In this document: one piece after another, positions 48,975-56,984 of the stretch
How positions within the stretch are numbered: position 1 is the first letter of the stretch
How the letters are laid out: each line of letters opens with the position of its first letter
DNA from: Ecytonucleospora hepatopenaei
Taxonomy: Eukaryota; Microsporidia; Enterocytozoonidae
Reading direction: 5' to 3'
NCBI GenBank assembly: GCA_026692725.1
Contig: JAPMUG010000002.1
Span: forward strand, 1-64,000
DNA length: 64,000 nucleotides
Notes under the pieces: model-generated
Database searches by the model: none
The model's input: the letters and a program-made list of their open reading frames with translations, nothing else
What the model was told of the DNA's origin: nothing
Position numbers and translations under genes: made by a program

Positions 48975-51350
48975 ATGGGTGAAAAGTTAGAACTTGCTAC
49001 TGCTATCCTTGACTCAGAGCTTCCGTGCCAAATGACTGTCATGGGGGTTGATTACACTTCTGAAACACAGATTGGACAGCATGAAATTGCCATTTCTATG
49101 GATGACATTCTCAACTTAAACTTGTTTGAGTCTGGTCCTGTATATGTTTTGGGTGCAAAAAGAAAAGTTTCCATGCTAACATGTAGATATGACAAAAATT
49201 TAAAAAGTAAACAAATTCGACTGACCAAAGAAGCAAGAAATAATTTGCGCATAAAATCAGGAGATATTATAAAAATTTATCAACCTCGAGATTCTCTTTT
49301 GTGTGACTGTGGATTGGTAGTGTTGGCAGAAGTAAAGGATTCGTTAAATGGGGGTGCGTTAACAGGAACCACATTTGAAGATATAATAGCTCCGTATTTT
49401 AATGAAAGAGCAGGTATTTTTATACAGAAGGATGGTGTGTACAAAATAACTGCTGGTATCTTAAGTTTGGAAATAAAAGTGTTAAAAATATCGCGCACTA
49501 AGTCTGAAGAAGATTTAGAACATGGAAGGATAATTGCATTGACAGGAATAGATAATGGACATGAAATTACCAAGACTGAAATTGAAAAGGAACAAGACGT
49601 CATTGGATTTGATGATATCGGTGGATGTAGAAAGCAATTAGCACAAATTAGGGAATGTGTCGAATTGCCTTTAAAACACCCTGAACTCTTTAGAAGAATC
49701 GGAATTAGACCACCGAGAGGTATTTTAATGCACGGTCCTCCTGGAACTGGTAAGACACAAATAGCCAGGGCAATTGCTAATGAAATTGGTGCGTATCTTT
49801 TGATAATAAATGGACCTGAAATTGTTTCTAAAATGAGTGGTGAATCAGAAAGTAATTTGAGAAAATATTTCGAAGAAGCAGCAAACAATGCGCCTGCAAT
49901 TATTTTCATGGATGAAATTGACTCAATTGCACCAAACAGAGAAAAATCATCACAAGAATCAGAAAAAAGGATAGTTTCACAACTTTTGACACTTATGGAT
50001 GGTATGAACGAAAGAACAAATGTTGTTGTTTTGGGTGCAACAAACAGACCAAATTCGATTGATCCTGCTCTTAGGAGATTTGGTCGTTTTGACCGTGAAA
50101 TACAAATTGGTGTTCCTGACGAAATAGGAAGACTTGAGATTTTAAGCATTCACACAAAAAACATTACATTAAGTGAAGATGTTGATTTGCATGCAATTGC
50201 AAAGGAAACCCACGGTTTTACAGGATCTGATATTGCATCAATGTGTTCTGAAGCCGCAGTTCAGCAGTTGAGAGAAAGATTGCCTTATATCGATTTGGAC
50301 AGAGATAAGATTCCATCTAGCGTTTTAAAAAATTTGAGAGTTACCAGAGAAAATTTTAATTATGCTGTTCAAAACACAGATCCTTCTAGTTTAAGAGAAA
50401 CCGTCATAGAAACACCAAACGTAAAGTGGAGTGATATTGGAGGTTTAGAAGGTGTTAAGACAGAATTGAGAGAAACAGTCATGTATCCGGTTAACCATCC
50501 AGAAAAATTTACAAAATTTGGACAAAATCCAAGCAAGGGTGTTTTATTGTATGGACCGCCTGGATGTGGTAAAACACTTTTAGCAAAAGCAGTTGCAACA
50601 GAATGTAAGGCAAACTTTATATCAATTAAAGGTCCAGAGTTGCTAAGTAAATATGTTGGAGATTCTGAGAGTAATGTACGTGAATTATTTAATAAGGCAA
50701 GAGGAAGTGCACCATGTGTATTGTTTTTTGACGAAATTGATAGCGTTGGAAAGAGCAGAATGACAGCTTCTAATGATGGTGGAACAACCGATAGAATGCT
50801 CAATCAAATTTTGACAGAAATGGATGGAATGAATCAGAAAAAGAATGTTTTTGTAATGGGAGCAACAAACAGACCAGGGTTACTTGATTCTGCTCTGATG
50901 AGACCAGGTAGATTAGATCAGTTGGTTTATATTCCATTGCCTGATAATGCAAGTAGACTTTCCATTTTAAAAGCAAAGCTTTCAAAGGCACCAATTTCAA
51001 AAGATGTTAATTTAGAAGAATTAGCAAGAAAAACAGAAGGGTTTTCAGGAGCAGATTTGACAGAAATCTGTCAAAGAGCAGCTAAGTTTGCAATCAGAGA
51101 TAGCATTAGGGCAGAGATTGTAAGAAGTGAGAAGAGTGAGGGAAATAGCGAAGAAGAAGAGGAAGATCCTGTTCCAGAATTAACCATGAAATATTTCAAT
51201 ATGGCACTAGAAAATGCAAGAAAGTCAGTAACTCAGCAAGAAATAGCTCAATTTGAGGCGTTTGCAAAGAGTATGAACATAAATTTAAAGCTTGACAAAA
51301 CAGGCCAAAATACAGCACACCAAAATAATGGTGGTGATTTATATGATTAA
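48975..51350 (+). CDS. CDC48: AAA ATPase Cdc48/p97
   Basis: A 791-residue Cdc48. An N-domain (about 1-190) precedes two AAA domains. D1 has Walker A GPPGTGKT (254-261) and Walker B FMDEID (311-316). D2 has Walker A GPPGCGKT (527-534) and Walker B FFDEID (584-589). Both arginine-finger regions are present (ALRRFGRFDRE, ALMRPGRLDQL). Cdc48 uses ATP to pull ubiquitinated proteins from membranes and complexes, for example in ER-associated degradation. The N-terminal extension before the N-domain is almost absent, and the C-terminal HbYX-type tail is replaced by GGDLYD. Confidence 0.98.
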   Translation: MGEKLELATAILDSELPCQMTVMGVDYTSETQIGQHEIAISMDDILNLNLFESGPVYVLGAKRKVSMLTCRYDKNLKSKQIRLTKEARNNLRIKSGDIIKIYQPRDSLLCDCGLVVLAEVKDSLNGGALTGTTFEDIIAPYFNERAGIFIQKDGVYKITAGILSLEIKVLKISRTKSEEDLEHGRIIALTGIDNGHEITKTEIEKEQDVIGFDDIGGCRKQLAQIRECVELPLKHPELFRRIGIRPPRGILMHGPPGTGKTQIARAIANEIGAYLLIINGPEIVSKMSGESESNLRKYFEEAANNAPAIIFMDEIDSIAPNREKSSQESEKRIVSQLLTLMDGMNERTNVVVLGATNRPNSIDPALRRFGRFDREIQIGVPDEIGRLEILSIHTKNITLSEDVDLHAIAKETHGFTGSDIASMCSEAAVQQLRERLPYIDLDRDKIPSSVLKNLRVTRENFNYAVQNTDPSSLRETVIETPNVKWSDIGGLEGVKTELRETVMYPVNHPEKFTKFGQNPSKGVLLYGPPGCGKTLLAKAVATECKANFISIKGPELLSKYVGDSESNVRELFNKARGSAPCVLFFDEIDSVGKSRMTASNDGGTTDRMLNQILTEMDGMNQKKNVFVMGATNRPGLLDSALMRPGRLDQLVYIPLPDNASRLSILKAKLSKAPISKDVNLEELARKTEGFSGADLTEICQRAAKFAIRDSIRAEIVRSEKSEGNSEEEEEDPVPELTMKYFNMALENARKSVTQQEIAQFEAFAKSMNINLKLDKTGQNTAHQNNGGDLYD

Positions 51351-51459
51351 AATAAAGTATGCTTTTTCATTTATATTTCTTTAATAAAATGCGTGTTTTA
51401 TTTTATTTTTTTTGTTTATTTGATATTTAAACTATTTTATATTAAAATTAAATTTATTT

Positions 51460-51700
51460 GGATAAATACAGCTACACCCATAAAAAATTCTCAAAACCCA
51501 TAAAAAAACCTCTAAACCATTAAATCATTTAAACCAAATATTTACCTTGGTTAATTGAAAATAAAGCTTCTAATTTATGGGTCGAGATACATAATTTATG
51601 GGTTTAGAGATTAATTTAAGGGGTGGCGGACAGACTTTATGGGTGAACAAAATTTTTTATGGGTTTTGAGAATTTTTTATGGGTCAAGAAATATCCACCC
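51460..51700 (+). mobile_element. Non-autonomous inverted-repeat transposon (MITE), copy 2
   Basis: A 241-bp copy in the same orientation as the one at 23122-23362, differing at two positions. Here the 31-bp inner part of the terminal inverted repeat is perfect. It is flanked by a different perfect 9-bp duplication, AATTTATTT (51451-51459 and 51701-51709), which proves an independent insertion. It sits between CDC48 and the small secreted-protein cluster, and its right edge abuts the 3' end of the gene at 51704; the target duplication covers that gene's last codons. Confidence 0.95.
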
Positions 51701-51703
51701 AAT

Positions 51704-52069
51704 TTATTTATCATTAAGTTTTTTTAAAAGTTTTGTAATATCATCTTTTTTACCTGTTAGTTGATTTATATAATAAAAATGATCGTTGTTTGAATTATTT
51801 AACTGATTTAAATAGCTTATAAATTGATCAATCTCTTTAATTATTTTTAAAGATTTTTTTATAATATTTTGTATGTTGCTATTATAAATATTTCCATTAC
51901 TTACATTAGTATTATATGAAAAATATCCATCATATCTGTCAATGAGTTTCCTTAGTATTTTTAAATGTTTATCTGTTTTGTTTTGTAGGTATAATGTTTT
52001 GTTAAATAAGTTATCATTTGTAAACCCACCTATAGCTGTAAATATACCCAGTAAATATATAAACAGCAT
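51704..52069 (-). CDS. Small secreted protein, tandem cluster
   Basis: A 121-residue protein with a signal peptide (MLFIYLLGIFTAIGG) and an Asn/Lys-rich helical body. It stands in tandem with two related-looking secreted proteins on the same strand. The right target duplication of the adjacent MITE (51701-51709) overlaps its last codons, so the present C-terminus (KKLNDK and stop) may have been created or altered by that insertion. No CCC motif precedes the ATG. No family recognised. Confidence 0.6.
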   Translation of the reverse strand: MLFIYLLGIFTAIGGFTNDNLFNKTLYLQNKTDKHLKILRKLIDRYDGYFSYNTNVSNGNIYNSNIQNIIKKSLKIIKEIDQFISYLNQLNNSNNDHFYYINQLTGKKDDITKLLKKLNDK

Positions 52070-52240
52070 GTAAAATTGTATTTAAACAGTAAAATAAAAA
52101 AAGTTTATAAGGTTAAATTAATAAAAATTATGTTAAAAATAAAATTTAAGGTTAATTAAAAAATCAATTAAAACTAAATAATTTACATTTACTCATATTT
52201 TTATATAAAACATAATTATGATATTGTTTTAAATACATAA

Positions 52241-52669
52241 TTATGTTATTACCTGTGTATAAAAATGTCTTTTTTCTAAAAATATTTGTAAAAGATTGTT
52301 TATTTCACTGGCTAAATAATTTTGTATATTTAATTTGTTGATGATTATTTGATTTAGCATGTTATAATTAACAGTTTGCCTTCTCTCAAAAAGATTCCTT
52401 TTTAACTTACATAAAGTTAAAAACATTAGTTCAGTAGTTTTCCTACAACCTACTAAATTGTTAATACATAAGTCAATAAATAGTATTCTAACACTTTCTC
52501 CTCGGGTTTCAATTTCATTATTGCTAAAATCTTCTTTATAACCATTAATAAAGTAAGTACATAAATTAATTTGTTCGTCTGTGTGATAAATGATAAAATT
52601 AAAATAATTTTCAAAGCTGTTTGCTCTTATAAAAAATATCCATGTAAAAAAATAATTTAAATATAACAT
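52241..52669 (-). CDS. Small secreted protein, tandem cluster
   Basis: A 142-residue protein with a signal-like N-terminus (MLYLNYFFTWIFFIRANS). It aligns along most of its length with the protein at 52980-53402: SFENYFNFI against SFNECLNNFI, SNNEIETRGESVRILFID against SNNEIEQQALSKRLEFIE, and NNLLQIFLEKRHFYTQ against DNLLTKFEEKKRIYS. The body is helical with a few cysteines. CCCTC directly precedes the ATG. Function unknown; probably an exported, lineage-specific protein. Confidence 0.7.
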   Translation of the reverse strand: MLYLNYFFTWIFFIRANSFENYFNFIIYHTDEQINLCTYFINGYKEDFSNNEIETRGESVRILFIDLCINNLVGCRKTTELMFLTLCKLKRNLFERRQTVNYNMLNQIIINKLNIQNYLASEINNLLQIFLEKRHFYTQVIT

Positions 52670-52979
52670 GAGGGTAAATCATATGTTTAATAAAAAATCA
52701 ATAAAATTGTTTTTTTGATAATTTAATATTTAAAGTAATTTATAATATTTTATTAAAGAACAATTTTTATATATAAAATTATTTTTAATTATTGAATTGG
52801 TTTATCACTGTGTGTATTAAAAATACTTTTCAAAAGAACATAAATTTTAAAAAAATCGATCTTATGTTTGTTTTTGTTATTTTTAAATAAAATCTGAAAT
52901 GTCTGTTACCACGAAATTTACGTAACTTTTTCAAGTGTTAATCACTAGTTTATTTCTTATTGTTTAATTATATTTTTAA
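52670..52979. other. Spacer between tandem secreted-protein genes
   Basis: An AT-rich gap holding a TATGTTTGTTTTTGTTA stretch near 52863, similar to elements ahead of other genes. No gene or repeat array seen. Confidence 0.45.
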
Positions 52980-53402
52980 TTATGAATATATACGTTTTTT
53001 TTCTTCAAATTTTGTTAGTAAATTATCAATTTGTAAGTATATATCATTTTCTAAAATAAGAATTTTTCTTATTTGCTCTTGGTTTTCATCATAATTACTA
53101 ACGTTTTCTTTATTTACACTCATCTCTTTTTCTAATTCATTAATATCTGTAAAAATATTGAAAATTTTCAATCTACAAAATATTAAATAGCTTATTTTCT
53201 CTTCAATAAATTCAAGTCTTTTACTTAATGCTTGTTGTTCAATTTCATTATTACTTATTATTTGTTGGTAAATATTTGCAATATTTTGAAAGGCATTTAA
53301 ATGATCATTTGTTATTTGTATAAAATTATTTAAACACTCATTAAATGACGATGAAAAAACTAAATAAATCCAAATAGAAAAATTAAAATTTATAAAAAGC
53401 AT
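52980..53402 (-). CDS. Small secreted protein, tandem cluster
   Basis: A 140-residue protein with a signal-like N-terminus (MLFINFNFSIWIYLVFSSS) and a helical body with coiled-coil character. It is a diverged tandem paralogue of 52241-52669. CCCAC precedes the ATG. No family recognised. Confidence 0.7.
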   Translation of the reverse strand: MLFINFNFSIWIYLVFSSSFNECLNNFIQITNDHLNAFQNIANIYQQIISNNEIEQQALSKRLEFIEEKISYLIFCRLKIFNIFTDINELEKEMSVNKENVSNYDENQEQIRKILILENDIYLQIDNLLTKFEEKKRIYS

Positions 53403-53455
53403 GTGGGTTATGCCTAATTGAATAATAAAAATGATTTAATTATTTTTTAAATATT

Positions 53456-53475
53456 TACACTAATATATTAGTGTA
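53456..53475. other. 20-bp perfect palindrome
   Basis: TACACTAATA followed by its exact complement TATTAGTGTA, in the divergent promoter region between the secreted-protein gene and RtcB. It may be a binding site or a chance dyad in AT-rich DNA. Confidence 0.5.
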
Positions 53476-53595
53476 TTTTATATTATATAAAATTTGTTAA
53501 ATAGTTATAAAAAACTGTTACTCAAATAGATATAATAATTTATAATATTTTGTATATTTTTAAAATTTTAAAATTTTTAGGTCTAAAAATATAAT

Positions 53596-54987
53596 ATGCG
53601 GCTAGAAAGACATGATGATTATATTTTAATAGAAAATAAACATATTATATACATGTCTAAAGAACTGCAAGAAATTCTACTAAATGAAAAGAGGGATAAT
53701 GATCAGAGTGCACTTTCACAGATCGAAGAAATTTTAAAAAATTCAGAAAATAAAAAATTGCACTTGGTTGGTCTTAGTGATATGCATGCAGGATATGTTT
53801 TTCCTGTGGGCAGTGTGGTTGCATGCGAAATAACTGAAAACAAAGGACACATTAGTTTTAGTGGAATAGGAGGAGATATAAACTGTGGAGTACGATGTTT
53901 GGTCACAAATTTATTTTATGAAGACATAAAAAATGACATAAGCAAACTAGCAGATGCTTTATACCAAGCAATTCCAACCGTACAAAATGCAAGAGTTTTT
54001 TTAAAAGACAAAAAACCTTTATCTCAAAAAGAAATAAAAATTATTCTTAGGGAAGGCATCAAATCACTAGATAATATAAAACTTTATCACGAAGAAAGTA
54101 TATTAGAAAGAGTAGAAATACACAAATGTGAAGTCAAAGAAGAAACAGGAAATTTTATAAAAATGGAGGGAAATATTGAAAGCAACGGTAGTATAAAGAC
54201 AGATATTGAAGGAATTACACAAAAGCAAATAGGTAAAGGCATTGCATCAATAGGAAGTATAGGCAGTGGAAATCACTATTTAGAGATACAAAAAGTAGAT
54301 AAAGTTTACGATGAAAATTCATTTCTTAAAAAAGATCAAATTGTTGTTTTTATTCACTGTGGAAGTAGGGGACTTGGTCATGAAATAAACAGAAATTACA
54401 ATGAAAATAATAAGGAAAAAGATTTATTTACTGAGTATAGTGCCGATAAAGAAAATATCATGCTTAATTGCATAAATGCAGCAACAAATTATGCATTTGT
54501 AAATAGAGAAATAATTTCTATGATTGTTAAAAAGGTTTTTAAAGGTTTTTATGGGCATTCAAAGATCGAAACATTATGTGATTGTGGCCATAATACAATT
54601 AAAATAGAAAAAATAGAAAATAAAGAGTATATCATACATAGAAAAGGTGCAAGTATGGTTAAAAAAGAAGAATTTATGGCAGTTGGTGGTTCTATGGATA
54701 CATTTAGTTATATTTTACAGGGAGAAGAATGCGACAAAACATTTAATAGCACGTGTCACGGCTCAGGAAGGGTAGTACCCCGAACAAAGGCAAATCATCT
54801 GTTTAAATACGAGCAGGTAATGGAAAATATGGAAGAAATTGAGTTAAGGGCAGAAACAAAAAGAGGTATAATTGAAGAATGTGGGCTATGCTATAAGAAT
54901 ATTGCAAATGTAGTTGATAATTGTGTTAAAATGAAAATAGTAAAGAAAGTTTCTAAAAATAAACCACTTATTGTTATAAAAGGATAA
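53596..54987 (+). CDS. RTCB: RNA ligase RtcB (3'-phosphate/5'-OH ligase)
   Basis: A 463-residue RtcB with the catalytic signatures: GLSDMHAGYVFPVG, GGDINCGVR, GSGNHYLE (manganese site), HCGSRGLGH, HRKGASMV, and CHGSGR with the histidine that takes GMP. RtcB joins tRNA exon halves after intron removal and rejoins HAC1/XBP1-type mRNAs in metazoa. The length is near that of the archaeal and animal enzymes. Most fungi use Trl1 instead. It lies 150 bases from a tRNA gene, which is probably chance. No CCC motif is seen, and the N-terminus is slightly divergent. Confidence 0.95.
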   Translation: MRLERHDDYILIENKHIIYMSKELQEILLNEKRDNDQSALSQIEEILKNSENKKLHLVGLSDMHAGYVFPVGSVVACEITENKGHISFSGIGGDINCGVRCLVTNLFYEDIKNDISKLADALYQAIPTVQNARVFLKDKKPLSQKEIKIILREGIKSLDNIKLYHEESILERVEIHKCEVKEETGNFIKMEGNIESNGSIKTDIEGITQKQIGKGIASIGSIGSGNHYLEIQKVDKVYDENSFLKKDQIVVFIHCGSRGLGHEINRNYNENNKEKDLFTEYSADKENIMLNCINAATNYAFVNREIISMIVKKVFKGFYGHSKIETLCDCGHNTIKIEKIENKEYIIHRKGASMVKKEEFMAVGGSMDTFSYILQGEECDKTFNSTCHGSGRVVPRTKANHLFKYEQVMENMEEIELRAETKRGIIEECGLCYKNIANVVDNCVKMKIVKKVSKNKPLIVIKG

Positions 54988-55127
54988 CAAAAATTACTGA
55001 TTTTAATTAAATTAATTAAATAAAACCCAATCTTGGAGGTTTAGTAAAAACAAGAAAGAAAATTAAAATTAAATTATGTACTACATCTCCAAACAGTGTT
55101 ATAATAAAGTATAAAAAATAAAAAGGA

Positions 55128-55133
55128 AAAAAT
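55128..55133 (-). terminator. Pol III T-run after tRNA-Val
   Basis: Six T residues on the minus strand immediately beyond the discriminator base of the tRNA, the RNA polymerase III stop signal. Confidence 0.75.
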
Positions 55134-55206
55134 GTTTCTGACGAGGATCGAACTCGTGCCCTCCCGCGTGTTAGGCGGACGTGATAACCACTACACTACA
55201 GAGACT
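55134..55206 (-). tRNA. tRNA-Val (anticodon AAC)
   Basis: A 73-base tRNA including the discriminator A. D arm GTGTAGTGGTTATCAC, anticodon loop CTAACAC with AAC, and T arm ACGAG-TTCGATC-CTCGT are all standard and close to eukaryotic tRNA-Val(AAC). The anticodon stem has one T-G wobble. The acceptor stem (GTCTCTG / CAGAAAC) pairs at six of seven positions, with a C-A mismatch at 3-70. No intron and no encoded CCA. Confidence 0.95.
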
Positions 55207-55239
55207 ATTTTTTTATAAATATACTTTTATATGCAAACA

Positions 55240-55647
55240 CTATTCTTCTTTTTCTTCGTTTATTTGCAATACACTTTTTATTGGATTTAGTTTATCTGTG
55301 AAAAATAAGGCATAACCAGGAGTACTTGGATCTGGGAAGAATATGTCTTCCTGTGTTGTTTTGTTCATCTGATCCAAATAATATTCTTTCATCAGTTCAA
55401 CAGCAGAAATGAACAATTTATGCTCGTTTTTTGTCAAAGGACCTGTGCTTAGAAAAAAATCTATGTATTTTAAAATTTTCTTAATAAAAAAGTGGTGTGT
55501 TTTTTCATTAAACTCTCCGTTTATAAACATAAATTTTCCTTTCACTTTATTATGTAATTTTTCTATATACTCATCAGAATAAATGTAATCATCAAGTTTT
55601 GAAAGGTATATATTGAGCAACTTTGAATTGTTTTCGTTTGTTTTCAT
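55240..55647 (-). CDS. Hypothetical protein, 135 residues
   Basis: A small soluble, mostly helical protein with no signal peptide or membrane helix. The C-terminal part has a short motif-like stretch (DIFFPDPSTPGYALFF). I recognise no family. CCCCT lies five bases before the ATG, which supports the start. It is 17 bases beyond the subtilisin stop, on the same strand, so the order is subtilisin, then this gene upstream of it in transcription. Confidence 0.65.
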   Translation of the reverse strand: MKTNENNSKLLNIYLSKLDDYIYSDEYIEKLHNKVKGKFMFINGEFNEKTHHFFIKKILKYIDFFLSTGPLTKNEHKLFISAVELMKEYYLDQMNKTTQEDIFFPDPSTPGYALFFTDKLNPIKSVLQINEEKEE

Positions 55648-55664
55648 TTTAGGGGTTGTTTGAT

Positions 55665-56900
55665 TTATAGTTTGTTAGATTCCAGTCTTTTGATAATTTT
55701 CCTTAACGAAACAACATTTATCTTTATGTCATTCGCTGTAATTGTTTCTGAATCTTTTATGATTTTGTTTTTGAGTTCCAAAGGACTAAATTTTGCCAAA
55801 AGCAAGTAAAAAGCAACAACTCCTGAAACATGGGGAGCTGCCATACTTGTTCCACTCATTTTTATGTGTTTTGGATAGAAAAGCGATGGAAATGAAAAAT
55901 ACCCAAATATTTTGTTATGTTGAAAATTTGCACTGGTTATTTTATCACCAGGTGCATAAATATCCACACAATTTCCATTATTATTAAAATCAGGTATTTG
56001 ACAATTTTTATCTATTGCACCGACAGTTATGGAAGCACACGATGAACCAGGAGAAAATCTACAGCTGTTTTTGTTTGAATTTCCTGCAGCTGTTACAAAA
56101 TGGATGTTAAATTTGTTTGCAATTATATTTATGAGTTTGTTAAGAAGATTTTCTCTTTTGCCAGCAATGCTAATGTTTACAACAAAGTGACTTTCTTTCT
56201 TTTTTACTTTATCCTTTACAATTATTAGCAATGCTTTATAAAGATCAAACATTTCACCTTTCCCATTTTTATCAAGTACTTTTAATATTTTTAATTTTGC
56301 AAAATTAGATAAAACTCCTGTTGTTTTTCCTGCTATTATGCCCGCCACATGCGTTCCATGACCATTATCGTCATGATAATTTTTATTATTTTTTAAAATA
56401 TTAAATCCCTCTATTTGAGCATTTTTGAATTCATCATGTGTTTTATCTATTCCAGTGTCTAAAATATAAATTATTACATCATTAAATTTTGTTGACAAAT
56501 TGTATTTTATATTTTTTACACCTGAAATTAGCGATAAATTCCAATGTTTTGTTTTTTCTTTTAAAAAAATATTGTTACTTTTTTGTTTTTCAAAAACAGC
56601 TTGTTTTTTATTATGAAAATTTGTTAAAACAGACAGTTGATTAGATTTTGGGTAATCAAAAGCATTCACAACATTATTTTCTTCAACAAACACATTTTTA
56701 TCACTTGTAATTTTATTAGCATTCTTTCTATTTAAATTTAGTTTATAAAGAGAGAGTGCACATTCTTCAACTTTAATTTCATCCAAAACCTTAAAGTCTG
56801 TAATTCTATACATATCCAAAACTTCGAAAATGTTCTTATTCCCTTGTATAATAACGTTATAGGTTAAATAACTATTCCAAAAAATATTTTTAAAATTCAT
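55665..56900 (-). CDS. Subtilisin-like serine protease
   Basis: A 411-residue S8-family protease with a complete active site: Asp148 in YILDTGID, His181 in NGHGTHVAG, Asn274 in AAGNS (oxyanion hole) and Ser352 in SGTSMAAPH. Residues about 15-80 fit an I9-type propeptide inhibitor domain (IIQGNKNIFEVLDMYRI). No clear signal peptide is present, unlike secreted subtilisins, unless an upstream exon or start was missed. Roles in other microsporidia include spore-wall and polar-tube protein processing; that is only a family-based inference here. Confidence 0.93.
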   Translation of the reverse strand: MNFKNIFWNSYLTYNVIIQGNKNIFEVLDMYRITDFKVLDEIKVEECALSLYKLNLNRKNANKITSDKNVFVEENNVVNAFDYPKSNQLSVLTNFHNKKQAVFEKQKSNNIFLKEKTKHWNLSLISGVKNIKYNLSTKFNDVIIYILDTGIDKTHDEFKNAQIEGFNILKNNKNYHDDNGHGTHVAGIIAGKTTGVLSNFAKLKILKVLDKNGKGEMFDLYKALLIIVKDKVKKKESHFVVNISIAGKRENLLNKLINIIANKFNIHFVTAAGNSNKNSCRFSPGSSCASITVGAIDKNCQIPDFNNNGNCVDIYAPGDKITSANFQHNKIFGYFSFPSLFYPKHIKMSGTSMAAPHVSGVVAFYLLLAKFSPLELKNKIIKDSETITANDIKINVVSLRKIIKRLESNKL

Positions 56901-56924
56901 ATAGTTTTTATGCTTATTTATTTA

Positions 56925-56942
56925 TGCAAACACAAACAAATT
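56925..56942. promoter_or_regulatory. CAAACACAAACAAA element upstream of subtilisin
   Basis: A GCAAACACAAACAAATTTT stretch 25-40 bases ahead of the subtilisin start, similar to those ahead of CDC48, IQGAP and the GPI-type gene (AAAACAAACAAATTT at 42444-42458). Confidence 0.35.
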
Positions 56943-56984
56943 TTATAAAATATTTGTATAACAAAAATATACAGTAACATTTAT

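Noticed and set aside
49280..50149. A 289-residue open frame antisense to CDC48
   Set aside because: A shadow frame over the strongly conserved first AAA domain.
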